DNA of 6,846 bases from Deltaproteobacteria bacterium (GTDB lineage Bacteria; Desulfobacterota; Anaeroferrophillalia; Anaeroferrophillales; Tharpellaceae), in NCBI GenBank assembly GCA_030595135.1, contig JAUVDU010000087.1:1-6846 (forward strand). Direction: 5' to 3'. The position numbers and the translations under genes are program-made. The notes beneath the pieces are model-generated. The model was not told the origin of the DNA. It made no database searches and was given only the letters and a program-made list of their open reading frames with translations. Position 1 is the first letter of the stretch. The number at the start of each line of letters is the position of its first letter. Of this stretch, positions 1 to 5,718 are shown one piece after another.

Positions 1-23
1 TGGTGCCTGCCGACTTTACTTGA

Positions 24-56
24 CTGAACTTTTCAGGGTCTGTTGAATAAACAGAC
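24..56 (-). terminator. Two small stem-loops just downstream of atpE
   Basis: Fourteen bases beyond the atpE stop codon, on the transcribed strand, lies a 7-bp stem (positions 50-56 with 38-44, GTCTGTT / AACAGAC) with a 5-nt loop. A second 5-bp stem (32-36 with 24-28, CTGAA / TTCAG) with a 3-nt loop follows immediately. No run of T follows either hairpin, so a classical intrinsic terminator is not shown. They may act as a 3' mRNA stabiliser or a weak or Rho-assisted end of the atp transcript. Positions 1-23 hold no gene that I can recognise. Confidence 0.3.
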
Positions 57-69
57 AAATAGTTCCAAA

Positions 70-402
70 CTAAATTTTGAGAACCAGCATCAAAGCGATA
101 ACCAGGGCGTAGATGACCAGAGATTCGATCATGGCCAGACCAATAATCATTGGAGTGGTAATTTTGCTGGCGGCGCTGGGGTTACGACCAATACTGTCGA
201 GGGCGGATTTGATACCCATGGACTGACCGATAGCTCCACCGAAAGCGGCGACTGCAATGGCTCCTGCAGCAGCATAAGCTACTCCGGTTCCATCAAAATT
301 GCTGACTTTTTCTACGACTTCTACGGTTTCGTTAGCCCATGCAGCGGCGCTGGCTAAACACATGGTTGCGATCGCGGTAACGATCTGGATTACTCTTTTC
401 AT
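70..402 (-). CDS. atpE: F-type ATP synthase F0 subunit c with N-terminal signal peptide
   Basis: This is the c-ring subunit of the membrane rotor of the F1F0 ATP synthase, and it carries the coupling ion. The 110-residue protein has a signal-like N-terminus (residues 1-23: Lys-Arg, a hydrophobic core, then AWA before Asn24). Helix 1 follows at about 40-68 with the GGAIGQS glycine motif, then the polar loop R73-N74-P75, then helix 2 at about 82-108 with the ion-carrying Glu93 in [10 protein letters not shown]. Family members without a presequence are about 75-90 residues long; the extra length here is the presequence. Gln60, Glu93, Ser94 and Tyr98 match four positions of the Na+-binding site known from Ilyobacter c-rings, but Leu95 replaces the Thr. 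The ATG start is fixed by an excellent Shine-Dalgarno sequence at 407-417. It is the last gene of the atpZ-I-B-E group; atpF, H, A, G, D and C are not in the window. Confidence 0.96.
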   Translation of the reverse strand: MKRVIQIVTAIATMCLASAAAWANETVEVVEKVSNFDGTGVAYAAAGAIAVAAFGGAIGQSMGIKSALDSIGRNPSAASKITTPMIIGLAMIESLVIYALVIALMLVLKI

Positions 403-406
403 GTTG

Positions 407-417
407 TCACCTCCTTA
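407..417 (-). promoter_or_regulatory. Near-perfect ribosome binding site of atpE
   Basis: On the minus strand the bases TAAGGAGGTGA lie 4 nt before the atpE ATG. They match 11 consecutive bases of the complement of the 16S rRNA 3' end (TAAGGAGGTGAT). The other atp genes here have only short AAGG- or GAG-like sites. This fits the need for many c subunits per enzyme, and it decides the atpE start. Confidence 0.85.
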
Positions 418-444
418 CTAATGTATCAGGGTTGTATGTTATAT

Positions 445-471
445 CCTGGCACCACAATTGGTTATGCCGGG
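445..471 (-). other. Stem-loop between atpB and atpE
   Basis: In the 96-nt spacer between atpB and atpE the transcript can form a 7-bp stem (CCCGGCA at 465-471 with TGCCAGG at 445-451, including one G-U pair). It is topped by a further 3-bp stem (CCA / TGG at 459-461 and 452-454) after a 3-nt bulge. No T-run follows, so it is unlikely to terminate transcription. It may be an mRNA processing or stability element that lets atpE be expressed more strongly than atpB. The function is inferred only from position and shape. Confidence 0.4.
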
Positions 472-498
472 AGTTGATGGTGTTTTTGAATCGTTTTC

Positions 499-1206
499 TT
501 AATGGTCGTGCGAAATTGCTCCCTGGAAATAGGCCAGTGAAAGCAGGGTGAAAACAAAGGTCTGCACGATTGCTACGAAGAGGCCCAGAAATGCGATCGG
601 CACCGGTACGAGAATGGGGCAGAGCATGACAAAAATTGCAGCGACCAGATGGTCTCCCATAATATTACCAAAAAGACGCAGGGAGAGAGACATGGGCCGG
701 GCCAGGTGGCCGATAATTTCAATTGGAATCATTAATGGTGCAAGCCAGAGAAAAGGTCCGACAAACTGTTTCAGGTATTTGACGCCATGTTCTTGCCAAC
801 CGAAATAGTGGGTCATGAAAAAGACCGTCAGGGCGCAACCGGCAGTGGTATTGAGGTTTCCGGTTGGCGGGTTGAATCCCGGAATCAGGCCGGAAAGATT
901 GGAAAAGAGGATGAAGAATATGCCGCCGCCGACGACCATGAGAAATTTTCTCGCAACATCACCACCGAGGCTGTCGGATATCAGTTTGAGAATTGCCTCA
1001 ACCATTACCTCAAGCAGATTCTGGAGGGAAAATTTACCTGTTGGAATGATTAAATCTTTAGGATCGCTGTTTCTAATCTTTCTGGTGCCAATCAGTACCA
1101 TAATGACAATAATTAGGGAAATAAGAATGGCATTGGCGACATATTCAGGAAGACCGTCAAGTCCGGGGATTAATGCTACCCAAGTGATTACTGGATCATG
1201 ATGCAT
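499..1206 (-). CDS. atpB: F-type ATP synthase F0 subunit a
   Basis: This is the stator channel subunit of F0. It forms the two half-channels through which ions reach and leave the c-ring. The 235-residue membrane protein has hydrophobic segments at about 24-42, 88-108, 119-134, 148-168, 184-205 and 206-228. The strongest evidence is the family signature SLSLRLFGNIMGDH at 173-186. It contains Arg177, which corresponds to the essential aArg210 of E. coli. QTFVFTLL at 215-222 contains the conserved Gln opposite it. PIEIIGHLARPMSLSLR is typical of the family. The ATG start is preceded by AAGG at 1215-1218 with 8 nt spacing. It lies 57 nt after atpI in an AT-rich gap and is followed by atpE after 96 nt. 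Its partner across the ion path is the neighbouring subunit c. Confidence 0.97.
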   Translation of the reverse strand: MHHDPVITWVALIPGLDGLPEYVANAILISLIIVIMVLIGTRKIRNSDPKDLIIPTGKFSLQNLLEVMVEAILKLISDSLGGDVARKFLMVVGGGIFFILFSNLSGLIPGFNPPTGNLNTTAGCALTVFFMTHYFGWQEHGVKYLKQFVGPFLWLAPLMIPIEIIGHLARPMSLSLRLFGNIMGDHLVAAIFVMLCPILVPVPIAFLGLFVAIVQTFVFTLLSLAYFQGAISHDH

Positions 1207-1263
1207 ATTCTTTACCTTAAATTAAAAATGAAAAGTTGAAAAATGCTTAAGTTTAAATCTCTT

Positions 1264-1671
1264 TTAGTTCTCATTTTCAGTTTTGTTCTTGGGTTTACTG
1301 AAAACCAGGAATGCCATGGTTTCAAAGGCGATACCGCCAAAGAGAGCGGAAAAACCGATGAGAAATCCAAAGGGCTGACAGAGTCTGGTCAGAATTACGG
1401 CAATTGTTATAACGGCCAGTCCGACAGTGAGGAGTAACAACTTAAGGCTTAGTTTCCCGGCCTCTTTGGGTTCAATTCCCTCTTCGTCGCCCAAGAAAGC
1501 TTTGCTGACAAAAATACTAAGTAAAAGAAAATAGATAAAGGCTAGAAATCCGCCAATGGCCACTCCCGAAAAGCCGATCTGTTTGATATCAAGCAAGAGG
1601 GCTGTCAGGGAGAGGATTACGGTTATAACAATGATGAAAATATTGATCCGCAACAGTCTTTTATCTTTCAT
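1264..1671 (-). CDS. atpI: ATP synthase subunit I-like membrane protein
   Basis: This is a small membrane protein of 135 residues with four predicted transmembrane segments at about 8-27, 34-55, 74-95 and 100-124. A charged loop (GDEEGIEPKEAGK) lies at about 61-73 and a polar Lys/Asn/Glu tail at the end. The segment near 98-112 (LCQPFGFLIGFSALFGG) resembles the last helix pair of the AtpI (subunit I) family. AtpI proteins are known to help assemble the c-ring and have been linked to Mg2+ handling. Its identity rests on this general resemblance and on its place between atpZ and atpB, because the family is poorly conserved. The ATG start lies 11 nt after the atpZ stop, with only a weak AGG upstream, so translation is probably coupled to atpZ. 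Confidence 0.8.
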   Translation of the reverse strand: MKDKRLLRINIFIIVITVILSLTALLLDIKQIGFSGVAIGGFLAFIYFLLLSIFVSKAFLGDEEGIEPKEAGKLSLKLLLLTVGLAVITIAVILTRLCQPFGFLIGFSALFGGIAFETMAFLVFSKPKNKTENEN

Positions 1672-1682
1672 CTTATAGCCTG

Positions 1683-1937
1683 TCAGTTTGTGCTATCTTC
1701 TTTTTCCTGTTCACGTTCAAGACTTTTCAGTACTTGGTAGATGCGTTTGAATCCGGCTGCAACCCCGCAAAGCAGAAGAAAGATGGTTAGCCATGGAGCG
1801 GTGTTCAGCCAGCCGTCAAGGTAGTATCCGGCCGCAACTCCGATGGCAATTGAAAACCCAAGTTCGAGCCCGACCGTACCATAGCGACTGACTTGGTTAA
1901 AAACCTTCTTAAATTGAGGTTCAGATTTTTCCGGCAC
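1683..1937 (-). CDS. atpZ: AtpZ/AtpI-type ATP synthase accessory protein
   Basis: This 84-residue protein has two transmembrane helices (about 23-41 and 47-66). It carries the family pattern of a GLELGFSIAIGVAAGYYLD helix, a short turn ending in APW, and a second helix ending in GVAAGF, followed by a basic and acidic coiled tail. This matches the small AtpZ proteins found at the head of atp operons, which act together with AtpI in F0 assembly or cation transport. The start used is GTG at 1935-1937, with GAG-rich sequence 9-18 nt upstream. The frame stays open further upstream to a stop at 2013-2015, but that part has no ATG and does not look like the family. It is the first gene of the atp group, 127 nt after hemL. 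Confidence 0.85.
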   Translation of the reverse strand: MPEKSEPQFKKVFNQVSRYGTVGLELGFSIAIGVAAGYYLDGWLNTAPWLTIFLLLCGVAAGFKRIYQVLKSLEREQEKEDSTN

Positions 1938-1955
1938 CCGTGTTTCTCGCTCTCT

Positions 1956-1984
1956 TTTGTAAACGTCGACCGCTTGGGAGTCAA
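1956..1984 (-). promoter_or_regulatory. Candidate sigma70-type promoter close to atpZ
   Basis: The minus strand shows TTGACT (1979-1984), a 17-nt spacer and TACAAA (1956-1961). Transcription would start near 1949, only about a dozen bases before the atpZ GTG, leaving little room for a ribosome binding site. That makes it weaker than its box scores suggest. It is an alternative to the candidate at 2035-2062. Confidence 0.25.
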
Positions 1985-2034
1985 CGACAAAAATTCTAAT
2001 GTTAAAGAACTCTTATTCGTGAATGCTGGGCTCC

Positions 2035-2062
2035 ATTAGCATAGCCTATAAAGCTAAGTCAA
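2035..2062 (-). promoter_or_regulatory. Candidate atp promoter overlapping a dyad
   Basis: Just after the hemL stop the minus strand shows TTGACT (2057-2062), a 16-nt spacer and GCTAAT (2035-2040). It would start transcription about 90 nt before atpZ. The same bases form an inverted repeat, TTAGC / GCTAA with inner ATA / TAT (2036-2057). This could be an operator or just a hairpin in a hemL-atp read-through transcript. No T-run follows, so I do not call it a terminator. Confidence 0.3.
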
Positions 2063-2064
2063 GT

Positions 2065-3348
2065 TCAAATCTCGGCCAGTGTCGCCTTGACCGCATCCAG
2101 GGTTAGATCAAGATCGTCCTGGCTATGGGCGGCCGAAACAAAGCCGCTTTCAAATTGTGAAGGTGCCAGATAGATTCCTCGTTTTAACATGCCTGCAAAA
2201 AACTTTGTAAAGCGTGCGCAGTCCGAGGTTTTAGCGTCGACAAAATTATGCACCGGGGTGGCGGTAAAAAAGGTGCAGAGCATCGACCCGACCCGGGTGC
2301 AGTAGTGGGGGAGGTCGCGTTCCGTCAGGAGCGAGTTAATGCCATCACCCAGATAGGCTGAGTTCTCTTCCAGCCTTGGATAGGGGTTCTCTTTTTTCAG
2401 GGTTCGCAGGGTCTCGATCCCGGCGGCCATTGCTAGGGGGTTGCCGGAGAGGGTGCCGGCCTGGTAGACTGCTCCTAAAGGGGCCAGATGTTCCATGATT
2501 TCACGACGCCCGCCAAAGGCTCCTACCGGGAGTCCGCCGCCTATAATTTTTCCGAGACAGGTGAGATCCGGTTTTACGTTATAAAGGGTCTGGGCACTCC
2601 CGTAAGCGACCCGAAAACCGGTCATGACCTCATCGAAAATGAGAACAATGCCGGCCTTGGTGCAACGTTCTCGCAAGCCTTCGAGAAATCCGGCTTGGGG
2701 TGGGATGGTGCCCATGTTGCCGGCGACCGGTTCAACAATAATTGCGGCGATTTCAGAATCAAAGCGATTTATCAGTTCATCTATGGTTGAGAGGTCGTTA
2801 TATTCGGCTGACAGGGTGTTACTGGTAAATTCCGGAGGAACACCGGCGCTGTCAGGAACGCCAAGGGTGGTGGCTCCTGAACCGGCTTCAATAAGCAGAG
2901 CATCGACATGACCGTGATATCCGCCGGCGAATTTTACTATTTTCTTACGCCCGGTATAGCCTCGGGCCAGACGGATGGCGCTCATCGTGGCTTCGGTACC
3001 TGAATTAACCATGCGTACCATTTCCAGGCTTGGGAGAGTGTCACAGAGTTCTTCGGCCATTTCAATTTCAAGGATGGTCGGAGCTCCAAAGCTGGCCCCA
3101 CGAGCAACTCTTTCGCGGACGGCATAGACGATTGCCGGATGGGCGTGTCCGAGGATCATCGGCCCCCAGGAGCCGACGTAATCGATATATTCGTTGCCGT
3201 CGACGTCGTAGATTTTGCTACCCCGGCCGCGAATAATAAAAGGGGGATCGAGATTAACTGAACCATAGGCGCGAACCGGACTGTTGACGCCGCCGGGAAT
3301 TACTTTACGGGCTCTGGCGAAAAGTTTTTGCGAGGTTGTTTCGGTCTT
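2065..3348 (-). CDS. hemL: Glutamate-1-semialdehyde 2,1-aminomutase with AAG at the start position
   Basis: HemL is a cytoplasmic PLP enzyme that turns glutamate-1-semialdehyde into 5-aminolevulinate, the last step of the C5 route to tetrapyrroles. Numbered from AAG as residue 1, the protein has 427 residues, the usual length. Visible family marks are [13 protein letters not shown] near the N-terminus (14-26), [22 protein letters not shown] (115-124), YHGH (144-147), the PLP aspartate D239 in FDEVMTGFR, the PLP lysine K267 in [25 protein letters not shown], and E400 in PSQFESGF. No ATG, GTG or TTG occurs in frame upstream of the Met at residue 64 (3157-3159). A start there would remove conserved sequence. 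The first in-frame stop upstream is at 3370-3372. I set the start at AAG (3346-3348) because AGAGGA lies 7 nt before it and the following residues, [13 protein letters not shown], look like a HemL N-terminus. The start codon itself is doubtful. Confidence 0.93.
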   Translation of the reverse strand, partial: KTETTSQKLFARARKVIPGGVNSPVRAYGSVNLDPPFIIRGRGSKIYDVDGNEYIDYVGSWGPMILGHAHPAIVYAVRERVARGASFGAPTILEIEMAEELCDTLPSLEMVRMVNSGTEATMSAIRLARGYTGRKKIVKFAGGYHGHVDALLIEAGSGATTLGVPDSAGVPPEFTSNTLSAEYNDLSTIDELINRFDSEIAAIIVEPVAGNMGTIPPQAGFLEGLRERCTKAGIVLIFDEVMTGFRVAYGSAQTLYNVKPDLTCLGKIIGGGLPVGAFGGRREIMEHLAPLGAVYQAGTLSGNPLAMAAGIETLRTLKKENPYPRLEENSAYLGDGINSLLTERDLPHYCTRVGSMLCTFFTATPVHNFVDAKTSDCARFTKFFAGMLKRGIYLAPSQFESGFVSAAHSQDDLDLTLDAVKATLAEI

Positions 3349-3355
3349 TTGCTGT

Positions 3356-3361
3356 TCCTCT
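3356..3361 (-). promoter_or_regulatory. Ribosome binding site that sets the hemL start
   Basis: AGAGGA on the minus strand ends 7 nt before the AAG codon at 3346-3348. It is the only good Shine-Dalgarno match in front of hemL. The upstream ATG at 3377-3379 has no such site and lies in a different frame, where it runs only 24 codons. This site therefore argues that translation begins at the AAG position, whatever the true base there. Confidence 0.6.
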
Positions 3362-3437
3362 ATTGTATACTATGTTCATGGTGGGGCATTAGTAGTTGAT
3401 GGGTCTCTTATGAAACTATTAATTTGTTTCCACTCTG

Positions 3438-3466
3438 CTTTTAAACAACTATTGCAGTTTTGTCAA
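3438..3466 (-). promoter_or_regulatory. Candidate sigma70 promoter for hemL
   Basis: The minus strand has a perfect -35 box TTGACA (3461-3466), a 17-nt spacer and TAAAAG (3438-3443, four of six consensus bases). Transcription would begin near 3431, giving an untranslated leader of about 80 nt before hemL. The boxes overlap the last codons of the HEAT-like gene, so hemL could be expressed separately from it. The rest of the gap 3349-3448 is AT-rich and holds no gene. Confidence 0.45.
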
Positions 3467-5506
3467 AGTAGAAGTTCTTTTGATCTTGAGAATTCGCAGA
3501 TCCCGGTCTTGGCTCGTTCCCGGATATATTCGTAAATCTTTGGCCTTGCGGGTGGTTTTGGCAATCTGGTGGAGAACTTTTTTCCGGAGTTCAGCGTAGC
3601 CCGGGCGCCGGCGTAAAAAATTGATAATCGCCTGGAGGTCGGGTAGTGCCTTAGGGCTTTGCAGGTTTTGATCATGGTCGATTATAGCACTGATTGTCGT
3701 GTTGATGACGGATTGGAAAAATCCGCCATATTTTCGGGTGCGGTTTATAATTGCCGCCAGGCAGTTGCTGCCGTCAAATGTGATTTCGGAGAGTATCTGC
3801 CGAATGTGCAGGAGCGGCAGGCCTGCTTCCGGCAAGTCGGCTGAAAGTTCACCGGTACCCAAAAGCAGCTTTTTCAGCTCCGGCGATTGTTGTTGGAAGC
3901 GGTCTGCTAATTCGCTGTTTGTCGGCAAGCTGCCTTCCATCAGCCCGATAATGAAGCGTGAGAGAGCCTCATCGGCTTGAACAGGGTTGGAATTAAAAAA
4001 TTCGCAGAGAGAGTCGTTGAAGTTGGGGAGGTCGCAGCCTTTGGTCAGGCGTTCCTGGATTGTGAGCGCACGGGGATCTACGTGTTCTTGCAAAAGATCG
4101 AGCAGAATTGTCAGATCCTCACCGTTAAAATGGGGTTGCAAGAGAGTTAAGAGGCGAAAGGAAAAAGTCCAGTCGATATCGGGTAAAAGTTCGAGTAGCT
4201 TTTTTTTGATTGGCGGACGCTCGGCAAAGCGGGACATGAAAAGTGCAATTTTTTGCTGGTGAGGCAGCAGCACAGGAGTTTTGAGTTCAGCAATAATCAT
4301 TTCCCATTTATCGCCATAGCCGAAAATAGCTAAAGCCTCCAGAATCTCAGGATAGAGATTGCTTTCGTTGTGCCATTGAGCCAGAAGGTTAGCGGTTTTT
4401 GGATCGGGAGCCGCCTTTGGGTGTTGACCGAGAAGGGTGAGAATCAGGCGCCGCTCACCTCGATCTCGGTTCTTTTGGGCAAAAATGGTTATAAGGGATG
4501 GTAGAGCTTCAGGGTGTCGGTTTCGGCCCAGGGCGCAGAGAGCTCGGCGGCGTTCATCCTGGTCACCTTTGGCGATTCTATTTTTTAGAATTGTAAGTGC
4601 CTCTAAAGAGTTGCAAAAGGCGAGAGCGGGGAGGGCGGCGCATCTTTTTTTGCGCTGCCACGATTTTCCGGCCCTCAATAACTTGTCACAACCGCACTCA
4701 TTGCCAAGTAGAGCGTAGGCGGAGGCGGCTTCAAGATTGTTTTCTTCAAGCTGATGCAGCAGAGGGCGGCATTGGTCGAGTTTGAGGCGGCCGATAGCCC
4801 GGATAGCACAGTTTTGGTTGTCGGAGCTGTCGTTAAACAGAGAGTTGACCAGAGTGCGGCACGCTTTATTTTGCTCAAGGGTTAAGGGGAGGGAGATGAA
4901 GCGCAAAAGTTCAGGTTGTCGATGTAGAAGTTCAAGTTGGTTGGCAAGCAGATAATCGTTGAAAAAGAGGTTTGGATGAGCCTCTGCAAAAAGATCAAAG
5001 GCTGCTGTACGGGCTTCCGGATGGGGAATGGCAATGAGTAAGCGCAGGGCTTTTTCCGGCGAAAAGATTCTGATGGCAATGGCTGCAGCAATAGCCGTAG
5101 TACTTTCGACGGCTTTAATAGATTTTAGGAGGGAGTGAAAATAGTCGAAGAAAGTAAGATCGCTAACTTCACTGCTCAAGTTTTTTTTCAAATTTGCTAT
5201 GGCAGGGTAGAAATCGTCGCTGTCATCAATTCCCAGGTGCTGGAAAACCAGGAAAAGAAAATGGTTGCCGCCGAGAAAATAGGCGGCCGTCATAATCAAG
5301 TGGAGATTGCGGTCGCTGGCTCCGTTAAGGCAGGTTGCCAGTTTTTTGCCAAGTCGTAATAGTTCCTGCTGTTCACTGGAAAATTGCGCATGATTGCGAA
5401 TTTTTACGCGAACCCGGTGAAATATTTCAAGAACTTGCCAGCGGAGTTGCCAGTTTTCGGTCAAAAGCTCATTGATAATTTCAGGATTAGGTAGGTTTTG
5501 TTTCAT
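3449..5506 (-). CDS. Large HEAT-like alpha-solenoid protein of unknown function
   Basis: This is a 685-residue protein with no signal peptide and no clear membrane segment, so probably cytoplasmic. It is almost entirely helical, rich in Leu, Ala, Asn and Gln. Between about residues 215 and 430 it shows HEAT-type helical repeats. Examples are NCAIRAIGRLKLDQCRPLL (232-250), ERRRALCALGRNRHPEALP (318-336) and ERRLILTLLGQHPKAAP (351-367), each spaced roughly 30-40 residues apart. Such solenoids usually bind other proteins. The N-terminal 210 residues and the C-terminal 200 residues are helical but not clearly repetitive. The C-terminus is strongly basic (RRRPGYAELRKK, then RILKIKR). No enzyme motif is visible. 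The ATG start is the first in the frame but has no evident Shine-Dalgarno sequence, only an AT-rich leader. It precedes hemL by 100 nt on the same strand and is divergent from the selenoprotein gene. The substrate or partner is unknown. Confidence 0.85.
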   Translation of the reverse strand: MKQNLPNPEIINELLTENWQLRWQVLEIFHRVRVKIRNHAQFSSEQQELLRLGKKLATCLNGASDRNLHLIMTAAYFLGGNHFLFLVFQHLGIDDSDDFYPAIANLKKNLSSEVSDLTFFDYFHSLLKSIKAVESTTAIAAAIAIRIFSPEKALRLLIAIPHPEARTAAFDLFAEAHPNLFFNDYLLANQLELLHRQPELLRFISLPLTLEQNKACRTLVNSLFNDSSDNQNCAIRAIGRLKLDQCRPLLHQLEENNLEAASAYALLGNECGCDKLLRAGKSWQRKKRCAALPALAFCNSLEALTILKNRIAKGDQDERRRALCALGRNRHPEALPSLITIFAQKNRDRGERRLILTLLGQHPKAAPDPKTANLLAQWHNESNLYPEILEALAIFGYGDKWEMIIAELKTPVLLPHQQKIALFMSRFAERPPIKKKLLELLPDIDWTFSFRLLTLLQPHFNGEDLTILLDLLQEHVDPRALTIQERLTKGCDLPNFNDSLCEFFNSNPVQADEALSRFIIGLMEGSLPTNSELADRFQQQSPELKKLLLGTGELSADLPEAGLPLLHIRQILSEITFDGSNCLAAIINRTRKYGGFFQSVINTTISAIIDHDQNLQSPKALPDLQAIINFLRRRPGYAELRKKVLHQIAKTTRKAKDLRIYPGTSQDRDLRILKIKRTSTLTKLQ

Positions 5507-5544
5507 AACATATTGAAATGAAAGAGTTTATGGTTAATTATTAC

Positions 5545-5573
5545 TTGACATGAGGTGCTTTGGTCTGTATTGT
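5545..5573 (+). promoter_or_regulatory. Candidate sigma70 promoter of the selenoprotein gene
   Basis: On the plus strand a perfect TTGACA (5545-5550) is followed after exactly 17 nt by TATTGT (5568-5573, four of six consensus bases). Transcription would start near 5580, leaving a leader of about 140 nt before the ATG at 5719. The leader contains a small GGGC-TTT-GCCC hairpin (5683-5693) 11 nt before the GAGGAG ribosome binding site. It could modulate translation, but the stem is only 4 bp. Confidence 0.5.
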
Positions 5574-5637
5574 GTCGTCAACCTAACAGGTAGGTATGAG
5601 TCGTTTGTCTTGATGTGAGCTTGGTTTTTCATTGTCA

Positions 5638-5666
5638 GTTATTGTTCAATCGTTGGGGAAAGTCAA
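5638..5666 (-). promoter_or_regulatory. Candidate promoter of the HEAT-like gene
   Basis: The minus strand has TTGACT (5661-5666), a 17-nt spacer and AATAAC (5638-5643), which would give a leader of about 125 nt. The match is moderate and the region is AT-rich, where chance hits are common. If real, it overlaps the leader of the divergent selenoprotein gene, and the two transcripts would be complementary over about 50 nt. Confidence 0.25.
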
Positions 5667-5718
5667 TGTTTTGTTGTTAAGTGGGCTTTGCCCCGTTATA
5701 GCGTGAGGAGAGTGCTTG

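Noticed and set aside
1..36. GGCACCA on the minus strand at the left edge as the 3' end of a tRNA
   Set aside because: The bases before it do not form a T-arm with the usual GTTCGA loop or a matching acceptor stem.
548..1201. Plus-strand ORFs lying across atpB
   Set aside because: They are antisense to a strongly conserved gene, have no ribosome binding sites and show arginine-rich low-information translations typical of shadows.
1805..1990. A 61-residue ORF overlapping the atpZ start in another frame
   Set aside because: The protein is basic, has no family resemblance, and overlaps the well-supported AtpZ frame. It is a shadow.
2065..3159. hemL starting at the ATG 3157-3159 (364 residues)
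   Set aside because: This would delete 63 residues of conserved HemL sequence, including [12 protein letters not shown], and split the motif [12 protein letters not shown]. No Shine-Dalgarno sequence precedes it.
3305..3379. ATG at 3377-3379 as the hemL start with a frameshift into the HemL frame
   Set aside because: It is in another frame, has no ribosome binding site and needs an indel. AAG after AGAGGA explains length and N-terminus with a single base difference.
5595..5612. A five-codon upstream ORF (ATG AGT CGT TTG TCT TGA) in the selenoprotein leader
   Set aside because: It is very short and has no clear Shine-Dalgarno sequence in front. A chance occurrence cannot be excluded.
5683..5693. 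GGGC-TTT-GCCC hairpin as an intrinsic terminator or riboswitch
   Set aside because: The stem is only 4 bp, no T-run follows, and no riboswitch core that I know is recognisable around it.
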